From: Nocardia beijingensis NBRC 16342
GTDB taxonomy: Bacteria > Actinomycetota > Actinomycetes > Mycobacteriales > Mycobacteriaceae
Direction of reading: 5' to 3'
DNA: 64,000 nt
Assembly: GCF_001612785.1 (NCBI RefSeq)
Contig: NZ_BDBC01000015.1
Span: 62,001-126,000, forward strand
The position numbers were made by a program, and so were the translations under genes. The stretch's first letter is position 1; every line of letters starts with the position of its first letter. Shown here piece by piece: positions 48,366 through 57,144 of the stretch. Under the pieces are notes generated by a model, which had not been told where the DNA came from, searched no databases, and saw only the letters and a program-made list of their open reading frames with translations.

Positions 48366-49352
48366 TCACGAATGGGCCGGATGCGGCGCTGCCTCGATGA
48401 GGCCCGCCGCCCAGTTCACCGTCCACTGCGTCGCGGTGGTGCCGTCACCGTCGACGACGTAACTGTTGTAGAGGGTGTGCACCGGGTTACCCGCGGCCCG
48501 GACCAGCGTGTTCACACTGCCCAAGATGTTGAACGGACTCAGGGCCTCACGGGGCGCGTCGCAGATCAGATCACCGGGCGCGCACATGGTGTAGGTGCGG
48601 TCGGCCAGTGCGCCAAAGCCCCCTTGACGCGGACCGGTCATCGTGATGCCGGGCACGTTCAACCCCTTCAGCGCGACTTCGGCACCCACACCCGGCGGCG
48701 GGGTGCCGATCTGGATCGCCTGGCCATTGCCGCTCTCGCCGGTGCGGCGTCCGTCGGCGATCAACGTCACGCCGAGCACCAGATCGGCGGGCACCGGGCC
48801 CGCGCCCGCGCCGATCTGCGCGGCGACGTCACCCGCGATCACCGCGCCCTGGGAGAACCCCGCGAGCACATAGGTGGTCAGCGGACACTCCTGATGACGT
48901 GCGGCCATGGCGTCGACCATCCGCTGGGTGCCCTCCGAGCGGCTGTTGTTGTAGGACTGCTGGCCGTCCGGCGGGATCGCGATCGGATTGGAGAACTGCG
49001 CGACGTACGGAACGGTGTAGACGTCCACTCGCTCGCTCGGGAACCGCTGGGCGATCGGGCCGGAGACGTTGAGCATCAGCGACACCGGGTTTGCGCTCGG
49101 GTTGTGCGGATCGTCGGCGCTGTTGGACTCCCAGGTGCCGGGCACCGAGATCATCTGCACGTCCGGGCAACTCGCGGGCTGCGAGGTCGGCCGTTCCGGC
49201 GGCTTCGGCCCGGGGCCGGGCGGGCGCAAGCGCCCCGCCAGCAGGTACCACAGCAGCAGGACCACAAGGACGATCAGCAGGACGACGCCGATCACGAGCA
49301 GGCATCCCGCCGGCTTGGACCGGCGGGAGCTCGAACGGACGCGCGAACTCAC
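48366..49352 (-). CDS. culp6: Cutinase-like phospholipase/thioesterase, Culp6 (Rv3802c) type
   Basis: 328 residues (Rv3802c 336). An N-terminal membrane anchor ([24 protein letters not shown]) precedes the cutinase domain; Ser167 lies in GFSQG, with the Asp in PGDLICDAP and a histidine after [16 protein letters not shown]. Rv3802c is an essential envelope lipase/thioesterase adjoining the mycolate genes; this copy occupies the same place. GTG start overlaps the stop of the DUF732 lipoprotein gene, so both are translationally coupled. Confidence 0.9.
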   Translation of the reverse strand: MSSRVRSSSRRSKPAGCLLVIGVVLLIVLVVLLLWYLLAGRLRPPGPGPKPPERPTSQPASCPDVQMISVPGTWESNSADDPHNPSANPVSLMLNVSGPIAQRFPSERVDVYTVPYVAQFSNPIAIPPDGQQSYNNSRSEGTQRMVDAMAARHQECPLTTYVLAGFSQGAVIAGDVAAQIGAGAGPVPADLVLGVTLIADGRRTGESGNGQAIQIGTPPPGVGAEVALKGLNVPGITMTGPRQGGFGALADRTYTMCAPGDLICDAPREALSPFNILGSVNTLVRAAGNPVHTLYNSYVVDGDGTTATQWTVNWAAGLIEAAPHPAHS

Positions 49353-49873
49353 TGGCAGTACGTGGCGCGAGCGGTGGAGATGTAGATCTGCCCGGCCTTC
49401 TCCACCGGCATCTTCGCCGGGTCGAAGGAGGGATCGGAACCTGCCATCGCGTTGACGAAGGTCATCAGATCCTGGTCGGACGCGCCGGCGGCGGTGCCCT
49501 GGCAGACGTACGCGCCGATGCTCAGCGCGATGTCCGGGCTGGACGGGGTGACACCCTGCTTGGCCAGCTCGTCGAGGAACTTCTTGTCCTTGTCGGTGAG
49601 CTTCGAGGTGTCGGCGGGCGGAACCGCCTCGGTCGGCACCGGCTGCGGACGCTCGGGCGGCACCGTCGCCGTCGGCTGCTCCGGCGCGGGAGCGGGCTGT
49701 CCGGTCTCGGCGGGTGTCGAAGCAACCGGCGAGCTGATGGTCGCCGTCGTCGTGGTGCGGGTAGGCGATGGCGTGCTCGTGGCGGTCGAATCATTGTCGC
49801 CGCACGCGGCGAGCAGGCCGGTCGCGGCGATCGCCACAACCACGCCGACTACCTTTCCCGTGGTCCGATGCAT
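49349..49873 (-). CDS. DUF732 lipoprotein
   Basis: 174 residues from ATG 49873 (GAGGA 9 nt upstream). A signal peptide ends in the lipobox LAAC (cysteine near residue 24); a Thr/Pro-rich linker follows, and the C-terminal DUF732 helical domain reads [33 protein letters not shown]732 proteins are small exported actinobacterial proteins of unknown role. Its stop overlaps the Culp6-like start (GTGA). No lipoprotein occurs in this slot in M. tuberculosis, as far as I recall. Confidence 0.85.
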   Translation of the reverse strand: MHRTTGKVVGVVVAIAATGLLAACGDNDSTATSTPSPTRTTTTATISSPVASTPAETGQPAPAPEQPTATVPPERPQPVPTEAVPPADTSKLTDKDKKFLDELAKQGVTPSSPDIALSIGAYVCQGTAAGASDQDLMTFVNAMAGSDPSFDPAKMPVEKAGQIYISTARATYCQ

Positions 49874-50445
49874 GAATTCTTGTCCTCGATCTGTCACTGA
49901 GCGGGGTCGGGTCGCCCACCAGGCTAGCGGTGTTGAATTTGCCGCGCCTTCGCGCGGCGTGTTCGCGGCCCTTTATGGCTCGCGTCCGAGCGACCACCGC
50001 TTGCTCCTTCGTCGCCTACGCGGCGGCCACTCGGACGCGAGCCGGGCCGCGAACGGCGCATGCTCGGTCTCGTTTCGCTCGAAAGACGTGGTTGCGGTGC
50101 GCTGGGCGCGTCGACGTTCTGGCTCAGGCGGCCTCGTGGGCGCGATGCCGCAGCGCAACGTTTTGGTCGGCTGCGGCTGGGGCGCAAACGGCGGCAGGCC
50201 GGGTCTCGCTACCACCGGAAGCGGGGGCTCGGCCGACATGCTGGTATCGGCAGCAGCGCGCGGTCTCGATGCGCGGGCGCGGGCCGTGAGGGAAGCGCGG
50301 TGCGCTGACGACCGCACTGCCCCGCGAGTACAACATCGACCGAGCCGAGATTCCGTCTTGCCTGCTCGGACCCGGGAGTCGGGCCGACGTGCTGGTATCG
50401 GTGTCACCTCGCCATTCGGAGTCACACCCGGCGCATCTGCCGTGC
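49874..50445. other. 572-bp gene-poor region with repeat and possible gene relic
   Basis: No intact gene is seen. It holds copy A of the dispersed inverted repeat (49938-50054), an 18-bp direct repeat of form ccgacRtgctggtatcgg (50233-50250 and 50384-50401, one mismatch), and a plus-strand frame at 50305-50418 reading LPREYNID and GPGSRADVLVS, weakly like a collapsed multicopper oxidase. Confidence 0.5.
49938..50054 (-). repeat. Dispersed inverted repeat family, copy A
   Basis: Arms gttcgcggccctttatggct onward (49961-49992) and the partner ctcggacgcgagccgggccgcgaac within 50030-50054 pair over about 26 bp; one arm alone carries the extra ttta/ataa. An outer small hairpin (about 49941-49958) follows on the minus strand. 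The same structure, in opposite orientation, occurs at 54271-54397. Confidence 0.75.
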
Positions 50446-52317
50446 TCAAAGTGCGTGTACTTCCGTTTTGCCGTCGCGCAGGGTGATGAAACCGCCCTGG
50501 AAGTTCTGTTGCACGCCGTCGGAGATGGGGAACTCGTCGCCGGTGGGGAAGCCGAGTTTGCCGTTTTCGTAGCCGGCGTCGCGCCAGGCGTCCAGGATCG
50601 GGCCGTTGCGGACCGCCCATGCGCCGGAGAGCGGGCTCCAGTAGATGGCGCCGCCTTCGAAACGGCTGAAGCGGCCGGCGTCCTTCACCGTCTGTTCCTC
50701 GGCGACCGGGAAGCCGAGGGGGCTGTTCTCGAAACCCAGCTGGGCGTACTTGCCGAGGATCAGACCTTGGACCCGATGCGTACCGGTGGCCTGGCTGTAG
50801 TAGAACGGACCGTTCTCGAAGCCTTGCACGGCGCCGTCGCGACTGGGCGTCTTCGCCTCCGGCGCGGTCGGATAACCGGCGGGGCCGCGCTCGAACCCCT
50901 GTTTGCCCCACTCATCGAAGATCGCGCCGCGAACCATCTGGGCGCCGGTCTGCGGCGTCCAGTACAGCGCGCCGTTCTGGAACGGCTGGAACCGGCCGCG
51001 GCCGTCCTCCAGCGCGCGCTCATCACCCGTCGGCAATCCGAGCGGTCCGGTAGGTCCGCCCGCCGCCTGGTATCCCGGCCCGAAAACGCCACCGACGGGG
51101 TAGGCGCCGCTGCCAGGTGCGAAGTAGACCCGGCCGCCCTTGAAATCCTGCGCGGTGCCTCCGGCCACGGCGTACTCCCCGGTGAGGCATTCACCCAGCC
51201 AGCCCGCAGCGGCGGCCACCGGACCTATCGCGCCACCCGGCTGACACGCGGGCTTGCCCGGATCGACGCCCAGCGCGGACGCGGCCTGGCTCCAGGACTG
51301 GCGCATCTCGAAATCCCAATACGGCCAGGAATGGGTGCCGGACGGGCGATAGTTCACCTGCGCCGGGATGGCCAGTTTGGACAGTTTTGTCACGAAGTTC
51401 TGCGAGGTGAGCCGGGAAAGGATCTCCAAGCCCATGCCCGCGACGTTGGTGCTCACGCCGGGAATGCCGAGGGCATGGTCGTAGGGACCGATCGCTCCGC
51501 TGCCGCTGGAGACGTAGAGGCTGACACCGCGCAGCTTGTCGGCCAGCACGTACGGGTCGTGCGCCTCCCACTCCGGGCTGGTCTGCGGGCCCCACATGGC
51601 GGCGGAGTCGAAACCGCCCGCGTCGCGCATGGCGAACTCGATGGCCTGCGGCATGCCCAGCGTCGTCGTGGTCAGGAACCCGGAATAGGACGCGGCGTGC
51701 CGGACGAAGCCCGGATTGCGGGCGGCGAGGAACATCGCGGCCGTGCCGCCCATCGAGAGGCCTTCCACGCCGCGCACCGGCGTCGCCCGCCAATGACTCT
51801 CCAGCAGCGGCGGGAGCTCTTTCGTCAGGAAGGTCTCCCACTTGTAGGTGCGGCCGTTGTCCGGCTGGAGCCAGTCGGCGTAGAAACTGGACTGCCCACC
51901 CACCGGCAGCACCACGGTGACGTTCTTGTCGGCGAAGAAATCGACCGCTCCCGCTTCCTTCGTCCAGCCGTTCTCGTCGTCGGTCGCACGCAGACCGTCG
52001 AGCAGGAACAGGACGGGGAACCGGGCTTCCGGCCGGGCGTTCCAGTCTCTGGCCAGCAACAGTTGGACCTGTATCGGCACCCCCATCGCGGGCGAGGTCA
52101 CCCACAGCGCGACGCGGCGGTCGCTGAGCCACTGGATCCGCTCCAGCGCAGGTGCGGACACGGCAGCGGCGGGCTCCGCGACGGCGGGAGCATCCACGGA
52201 CACGCTCGCGGCTAGCGGGACCACCATCGCGGTGGCGAGCAGCATGAGCCGCTCGCGTGCCGAACGAGCGACGAGACGCCCGCGTATGCCACAGCTACCG
52301 CGCGTAATCCCTGCCAC
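50446..52317 (-). CDS. Antigen 85-type mycolyltransferase with C-terminal LGFP repeats
   Basis: 623 residues. A signal peptide (ending near residue 48, VAEPA) precedes an esterase domain with Ser188 in GLSMGG, the acidic GLEIL residue and the His of GTHSWPYW. From about residue 365 the protein carries LGFP-type repeats (PLGLP, PAGYP, PLGFP, KLGFP), a module that in corynebacterial mycolyltransferases is thought to bind the arabinogalactan. It transfers mycolates between trehalose and cell-wall arabinan. GTG 52317 is taken as start; no clear ribosome site helps. Confidence 0.9.
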   Translation of the reverse strand: MAGITRGSCGIRGRLVARSARERLMLLATAMVVPLAASVSVDAPAVAEPAAAVSAPALERIQWLSDRRVALWVTSPAMGVPIQVQLLLARDWNARPEARFPVLFLLDGLRATDDENGWTKEAGAVDFFADKNVTVVLPVGGQSSFYADWLQPDNGRTYKWETFLTKELPPLLESHWRATPVRGVEGLSMGGTAAMFLAARNPGFVRHAASYSGFLTTTTLGMPQAIEFAMRDAGGFDSAAMWGPQTSPEWEAHDPYVLADKLRGVSLYVSSGSGAIGPYDHALGIPGVSTNVAGMGLEILSRLTSQNFVTKLSKLAIPAQVNYRPSGTHSWPYWDFEMRQSWSQAASALGVDPGKPACQPGGAIGPVAAAAGWLGECLTGEYAVAGGTAQDFKGGRVYFAPGSGAYPVGGVFGPGYQAAGGPTGPLGLPTGDERALEDGRGRFQPFQNGALYWTPQTGAQMVRGAIFDEWGKQGFERGPAGYPTAPEAKTPSRDGAVQGFENGPFYYSQATGTHRVQGLILGKYAQLGFENSPLGFPVAEEQTVKDAGRFSRFEGGAIYWSPLSGAWAVRNGPILDAWRDAGYENGKLGFPTGDEFPISDGVQQNFQGGFITLRDGKTEVHAL

Positions 52318-52416
52318 AAGAGCTTTGTACTCCCGTTATAGCGACGTTTACGGGAGACACGCGCTGCACAGCAAACTATGTTCGCTGCGACGCGATCGTG
52401 GCTGCCCCCGAACGCA

Positions 52417-52449
52417 ATTCAGGCCGCACCGAATCGGTGCGGCCTGAAT
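52417..52449 (-). terminator. Terminator of the first Ag85-like gene
   Basis: Perfect 14-bp arms attcaggccgcacc (52417-52430) and ggtgcggcctgaat (52436-52449), loop gaatc. It starts 18 nt past the stop at 52467 and has no T-tract. Confidence 0.85.
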
Positions 52450-52466
52450 GCGAGAGGCGGATCAGA

Positions 52467-53507
52467 TCACCAGGCGCCGGTGGCGTCCAGGATCATGTTG
52501 CGCGAGGCGAACAGCTCGCCCTCCCAGTACTTCCAGGAGTGGGTGCCCGCGGCCGGGAAGTCGAACCGCGCGGGGATACCCAGCGAGTTCAGGCGGGCCT
52601 GGAACGCGCGGGTGTTCACCAGCGAGAGGGCTTCCAGCGCCATCGCGTTGCCGGTGTTGAACAGGCCGACCGCCGAGTTCGGCTGGTCGAACTGGCCCGG
52701 AAGGCCGCTGGCCGCCGAGATGTACATCGGCAGGCCGCGCAGCTGCGGCGCGAACACGAACGGGTCCATCCGCAGCCACTGCGGGCTCCACGGCGCGGCC
52801 ATCGCGTCGACGTTGAAGCGGCCCGCGTCCAGCATCGCGATACGGATCGCCTCGCGCATACCCGGCGCGGAGATGTTCAGGTAGCCGGAGTAGGAGGCGG
52901 CGAACTTGAACTGGTCGCGGTGGTAGGCCGCGAGCGCCAGCGCCGCGCTACCGCCCATGGACAGGCCGACGACGGCGTTGTTGGTGCGGGAGACGCCGTA
53001 GCCCTCGAGGAAGGCGGGCAGTTCCTTGGTGAGGAAGGTCTCCCACTTGTAGGTGGTCTTCTGGCCGTTGGTGTTCGACGGCGCGTACCAGTCGGTGTAG
53101 AAGCTGGACTGGCCGCCGACCGGCATCACCAGGGTGATGTTGTCGTTGGCGAACTGCTGCATCGCGTTGGTCTCGAACGACCAGGCGTTGCGGTCGTCGC
53201 GGGCGCGCAGGCCGTCGAGCAGGTACAGCGCGGCGTTGCCGCCGCGCGATGCCCACTGCACCTGGACCTTGATCGGGCCCATGCTGGAGGGGACCATCAG
53301 GTCCTCGTAGCCGCCCGCGGGCGACCGCAACACCGGCGCGTGCGCCGACGGCGCGGCGGCGGCGAGAGTCGGGGTTGCCAGACCTGCGGCGATCGGTAGC
53401 GCCAGCGCGGCGGCACCGACAGCCAGAATTCGATTACGCCAACCGCGAGGTGCGCCTCGCCGTCCCGACGGTGTTCTCTTCGGCGCGGCGGCCCTGCCGA
53501 AACGCAT
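52467..53507 (-). CDS. Antigen 85-type mycolyltransferase (HSWKYW form)
   Basis: 346 residues. A basic N-terminus and signal peptide end near TLAAAAPSA. Ser183 lies in GLSMGG, the catalytic Glu in MALEALSL, and the His in GTHSWKYW, the form seen in mycobacterial Ag85. It is a trehalose/arabinan mycolyltransferase exported to the periplasm. ATG 53507 has AGGA just upstream. It is the compact member of the local triplet, without the Ser/Gly insert of the two neighbours. Confidence 0.92.
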   Translation of the reverse strand: MRFGRAAAPKRTPSGRRGAPRGWRNRILAVGAAALALPIAAGLATPTLAAAAPSAHAPVLRSPAGGYEDLMVPSSMGPIKVQVQWASRGGNAALYLLDGLRARDDRNAWSFETNAMQQFANDNITLVMPVGGQSSFYTDWYAPSNTNGQKTTYKWETFLTKELPAFLEGYGVSRTNNAVVGLSMGGSAALALAAYHRDQFKFAASYSGYLNISAPGMREAIRIAMLDAGRFNVDAMAAPWSPQWLRMDPFVFAPQLRGLPMYISAASGLPGQFDQPNSAVGLFNTGNAMALEALSLVNTRAFQARLNSLGIPARFDFPAAGTHSWKYWEGELFASRNMILDATGAW

Positions 53508-54479
53508 GAATCCTGCTCTCTTTCTGCTGTTGTGGTACCACTCGCCGCCCGAGGGGCGAAGCGGCACCCGTGTTGCCAACGAGACGCGCGTCACGGACAT
53601 GGTCCCGACAATCCGATCCCCATGACGGCGCTACAACGATCTGGTCACACTTGCGCTCGCTGGACGATATTCGACGCCTCTCGCTTTAGCAAGATCCGGG
53701 TCTTTCCACTGGCCGAAATCCGTCCGTTCGCGCAAGGTAATGATGCGGTGACCTTATCGCGTTCTCGCGGTGATGTCGTGTTGGATCGCAAGATTATTCG
53801 CGCGTCTGGCGGGAACTGTCACCGACCCGAGATCTACGCAATCCAGACACCTGTCACCCGCCCCGACGGCGGCCAACCGGGGCCCTCGGACAAGAAGCGA
53901 GCCCGCCCCGACCATTGACCACACCGTGATCAGACGCGATATCTGCCGTAATAGCCACCGAGACCCTAGCGGGCAAACAATTCCGAACAGCCATAACCCC
54001 ACAACAGCTATCAAGTAGCAAACATGACTGCGGCTGCCAGACCCCCGAAGCTCGCCCCCACGGCCCCCTAACTGCCCACCCCTCACTCCCCACGCCCGGC
54101 AGCTGAAACCCCCTACATTCCCCCAACCTCGACGGCAGGCAAACCAACTACCGCCCAGCAACACAACCACACAAAAGGCAAACAAAATGTCCCCGCCGAC
54201 CCCAGGCGCAACCACAAAGCGCAAGATCCCCACCCCCTGAACCCCGTCGAGTGCGAGTCTTACGAGCACCGTTCGCGGCCCGGCTCGCGTCAGAGCGGAC
54301 GAAGCGCATGCGCCGCAGGCGCGAGTCTCGTCCGCTCTGACGCGAGCCATAAGGGGGCCGCGAACACGCGGGGCCGGCAGGCACCGCCAAAACAACACAG
54401 CAGGCGCGAGTCTCGTCCGCTCTGACGCGAGCCATAAGGGGGCCGCGAACACGCGGCGCCGCAGGCGCCGCCAAAAGAT
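53508..54479. other. 972-bp intergenic region with G-tract cluster and repeats
   Basis: No convincing gene. A frame of 232 codons (54452-53754, minus strand) exists but has no ribosome site, no domain and runs through repeats. The region holds the promoter of the gene at 53507, a cluster of nine G-runs on the minus strand (54042-54124), and copy B of the dispersed repeat (54271-54477). The plus strand is G-poor from about 54040 to 54240. Confidence 0.55.
54271..54477 (+). repeat. Dispersed inverted repeat family, copy B plus partial tandem copy
   Basis: Left arm gttcgcggcccggctcgcgt onward (54271-54300) pairs with 54330-54365, which carries an extra ataagg. A 56-bp block (54316-54371) repeats at 54401-54456, period 85 bp, each followed by a gccgccaaaa-like hairpin. 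Copy A lies at 49938-50054 in the other orientation. Confidence 0.8.
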
Positions 54480-55541
54480 TCAGCCGATGTTGGCCGACAT
54501 ATCCGGGATCATTCGCATCGCCTCGTCGGCCCAGTTGTTCCAGGCGTGGATGCCGAACGGCGGGAACGAGTAGACGGCGTTGCCGCCGCCCAGGGTCGCC
54601 ATCCGGACCTGGAACGCGCGGGTGTTGGCCAGCGCGAGGGTTTCCAGCCCCATGCCGGTGAGGGTGTTGAAGCTCGGCGGGTCGCTGGCCGCGGGCAGGC
54701 CGCTGGCCGCGGCGATCCACAGGCGGGTGCCGTTGCGGATCAGGTTGGGCGCGAAGACGAAGGGGTCCATCCGCAGCCACTGCGGGCTCCACGGCGGGGC
54801 CATCGCGTCGACGTTGTAGCCGCCCGCGTCCAGCATGGCGGCGCGGATCGCCTCGCGCATGCCCGGCGCGGAGTTGTTCAGGTAGCCGGAGAACGAGCCA
54901 GCGAAGCTGAACTGGTCGGGGTGGTAGGCCGCCAGGGTGAGCGCCGCGCTGCCGCCCATCGACAAGCCGAAGGCGCCGTTGCGGTTGGGGTTGAACCCGA
55001 GCCGGTCGCGCAGCGCCCAGCGGAGGTTGTTGGTCAGGAAGGTCTCCCACTGGTACCGGTAGCTCTTGCCCGGCCCGCCCGCGAACCCGTCCAGCCCGCC
55101 GGAACCGGTGCTGGAGCCGGAGCCGGCCGGGATGCCGAAGAACTCGCTCGGCGCGATCCAGTCGGCGTAGAAGCTGGACATGCCGCCGACCGGCATGACC
55201 ACGTTGATGTTCTGGCTCGCCAGCACCTGCGGGATGTTGGTCTCGATCTCCCAGCCGTTGAGCGTCTCCGGCGCGCGCATGCCGTCGAGCACGTAGACGA
55301 CGCGATTGGTGTTGCCGTCGGCGGCACGCAGGATCCGGCTCTTGATCGGACCCATGCCGGAATCGACCCAGAAGTCGAAGGCCGCGGGGTCGAACGCCGC
55401 CGATGCGGTGGCGCCGGTGCCCGCGATGGTCGCCCCGAGCGGCAGCAGCATCGCCGCGGCGATGCCGAGGGCGGATCGCCGCAACCACGAACCGGCTGTT
55501 CGGGACCTCTGGGGCCTGCGCTTCCCGCGCGCACTACGCAT
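54480..55541 (-). CDS. Antigen 85-type mycolyltransferase with Ser/Gly insert (HAWNNW form)
   Basis: 353 residues from ATG 55541 (AAGG 8 nt upstream). Signal peptide ends near ATASA. Ser194 in GLSMGG, Glu in MGLETLAL and His in GIHAWNNW are present. An extra Ser/Gly-rich stretch (GSGSSTGSGGLDGFAGGPGK) sits before WETFLTNNLRWAL, absent from the 52467 protein. The histidine box differs from the usual HSW-YW, so its acyl or acceptor preference may differ. It is most like the neighbour at 55848. Confidence 0.9.
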   Translation of the reverse strand: MRSARGKRRPQRSRTAGSWLRRSALGIAAAMLLPLGATIAGTGATASAAFDPAAFDFWVDSGMGPIKSRILRAADGNTNRVVYVLDGMRAPETLNGWEIETNIPQVLASQNINVVMPVGGMSSFYADWIAPSEFFGIPAGSGSSTGSGGLDGFAGGPGKSYRYQWETFLTNNLRWALRDRLGFNPNRNGAFGLSMGGSAALTLAAYHPDQFSFAGSFSGYLNNSAPGMREAIRAAMLDAGGYNVDAMAPPWSPQWLRMDPFVFAPNLIRNGTRLWIAAASGLPAASDPPSFNTLTGMGLETLALANTRAFQVRMATLGGGNAVYSFPPFGIHAWNNWADEAMRMIPDMSANIG

Positions 55542-55847
55542 CACATCGACCTTTCCCTCGAGCGGCCTGGCACTGGCAAACTTCTAGCGATCCCAACCGG
55601 GCCCCACATCGGGCACCGAGGCACGACGTCCACCGAGAAACGGACGAATCGACCCTGGCGCATGTTGTTCGGGTATCAATTGGAGATGAATGCCTTCATG
55701 TTGCTGGATGGTGATCCAGACCACAACTACCGAAGCCGTTTTCTCTTCATATTCGTTGCCTAAGTACCCGCGGACGACCGGCTAAACGGGCAAAAGGCCG
55801 CTCCGCGCCGATGGCGCGAAGCGGCCTTTCTCGCTCTGACCGGACTA
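55542..55847. other. 306-bp intergenic region, AT-richer
   Basis: It holds the promoter of the Ag85-like gene starting at 55541 and the terminator of the next one. A small stem ctggat-ggtg-atccag lies at 55704-55719. A 33-codon plus-strand frame (55661-55762) has no ribosome site and I reject it. Base composition around 55650-55760 is noticeably AT-richer than the genome. Confidence 0.4.
55793..55829 (-). terminator. Terminator of the third Ag85-like gene
   Basis: Arms aaaggccgct (55793-55802) and agcggccttt (55820-55829) with cgcgcc/ggcgcg pairing inside; the minus strand continues tttt. It is 18 nt beyond the stop at 55848. Confidence 0.88.
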
Positions 55848-56915
55848 CTACCCGATGTTCGCGGACAGATCCGGGATCATCCGGTAGACCTCGTCGGCCC
55901 AGTAGTTCCAGTTGTGCACGCCCACGGCCGGGAAGTCGTAGGTGACATTGTTCGCGCCCAGGGTGAGCATCCTGACCTGGAACGCACGGGTGTTGGCCAG
56001 GGCCAGCGCTTCCAAGCCCATGGCGTTCAGCGTGTTGAAGCTGATGCCGTCCGCCCCGCTGGGCAGACCACTACCGGCGGAGACCCACAGGCGGGTGTTG
56101 TTCGCCTTCAGGCGCGGCGCGAACACGAACGGGTCCATCCGCAGCCACTGCGGGCCCCACGGCGGCGCCATCGCGTCGATGTTGTAGCCGCCCGCGTCCA
56201 GCATCGCCACGCGCAGCGCCTCACGCATGCCCGGCGCCGAGATGTTCAGGTATCCGGAGTACGAACCCGCGTAACGGAACTGGTCGGGGTGGTAGGCCGC
56301 CAAGGTGAGCGCGGCGCTGCCGCCCATGGAAAGGCCGAAGACGCCGTTGCCGTTCGGGTTGAACCCGAGGCGGTCGCGCAGCGCCCAGCGAAGGTTGTTG
56401 GTGAGGAAGGTTTCCCACTTGTAGGTACTGGTCTTGCCCGGCCCGCCCGCGGAACCGGTGAGCAGGCCGGAGCCGGAGTTCGCCGAACCGGTGGAGGACG
56501 AGCCCGCGCTGCCGAGGCCGAAGAAGTCGCTCGGGCCGTTCCAGTCCGCGTAGAAGCTGGACTGCCCGCCGACCGGCATGACGACGTTGATGTTCCATTT
56601 GGTCAGCTCGCGCGCGACCTCGGTGTCGATCTCCCAGCCGCTCAGGTCGGTGCGCGCCCGCATGCCGTCCAGCGCGTACACCACCCGGCCGGTGTTGCCG
56701 TCGGCGGCGCGGAAGATGCGGGACTTGATCGGCCCCATTTCGGAGTCGACCCAGAAGTCGAAACCATCCGGATTGAACGCGGCGGAAGCCGGGGCGGCAG
56801 GGCCTGCCACCGACACCCCGAGCGGTAGCAGAACGGCCAGCGATACCAGCATGGACCGCTTGAGCCAAGAACCTGCTCTTCGAGAATTAAGACGACGCCC
56901 GATCACGCCTCGCAT
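55848..56915 (-). CDS. Antigen 85-type mycolyltransferase with Ser/Gly insert (HNWNYW form)
   Basis: 355 residues from ATG 56915 (AAAGG 8 nt upstream). Signal peptide ends near APASA. Ser196 in GLSMGG, Glu in MGLEALAL and His in GVHNWNYW form the triad. The Ser/Gly-rich insert (AGSSSTGSANSGSG) occupies the same place as in the 54480 protein, showing a recent shared origin. It should act outside the membrane on trehalose mycolates. An upstream in-frame start would add a non-secretory leader and is unlikely. Confidence 0.92.
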   Translation of the reverse strand: MRGVIGRRLNSRRAGSWLKRSMLVSLAVLLPLGVSVAGPAAPASAAFNPDGFDFWVDSEMGPIKSRIFRAADGNTGRVVYALDGMRARTDLSGWEIDTEVARELTKWNINVVMPVGGQSSFYADWNGPSDFFGLGSAGSSSTGSANSGSGLLTGSAGGPGKTSTYKWETFLTNNLRWALRDRLGFNPNGNGVFGLSMGGSAALTLAAYHPDQFRYAGSYSGYLNISAPGMREALRVAMLDAGGYNIDAMAPPWGPQWLRMDPFVFAPRLKANNTRLWVSAGSGLPSGADGISFNTLNAMGLEALALANTRAFQVRMLTLGANNVTYDFPAVGVHNWNYWADEVYRMIPDLSANIG

Positions 56916-57100
56916 CAGTTTCAACCTTTCGTTTGCACAGCGACAGCGGCAAGCCGTCCACACGGTAACCCGCCCATGCCCACGACCGGTGGACGCCAGG
57001 CCGGGCATAGGGTCGTAGCGTATATCGGTATCGACACGGTGGCGTTACCAAAAAGAGATAAAGCGGCGTACGCCACTCTCTCTACCTCGAAAAATGAGAC

Positions 57101-57132
57101 CACTGGGCCCACCGTTCCTGATGGGCCCAGTG
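57101..57132 (-). terminator. Terminator of the glf-aftB operon
   Basis: Perfect 11-bp arms cactgggccca (57101-57111) and tgggcccagtg (57122-57132); the minus strand continues to attttt at about 57090. It is 13 nt past the aftB stop. Confidence 0.9.
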
Positions 57133-57144
57133 TGATTCACGGGA

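Noticed and set aside
53754..54452. 232-codon minus-strand frame upstream of an Ag85-like gene
   Set aside because: No ribosome site, no recognisable domain, and it runs through the dispersed repeat and the G-tract cluster.
55661..55762. 33-codon plus-strand frame in an AT-rich gap
   Set aside because: No ribosome site, and the region is better explained as promoter and leader for the gene starting at 55541.
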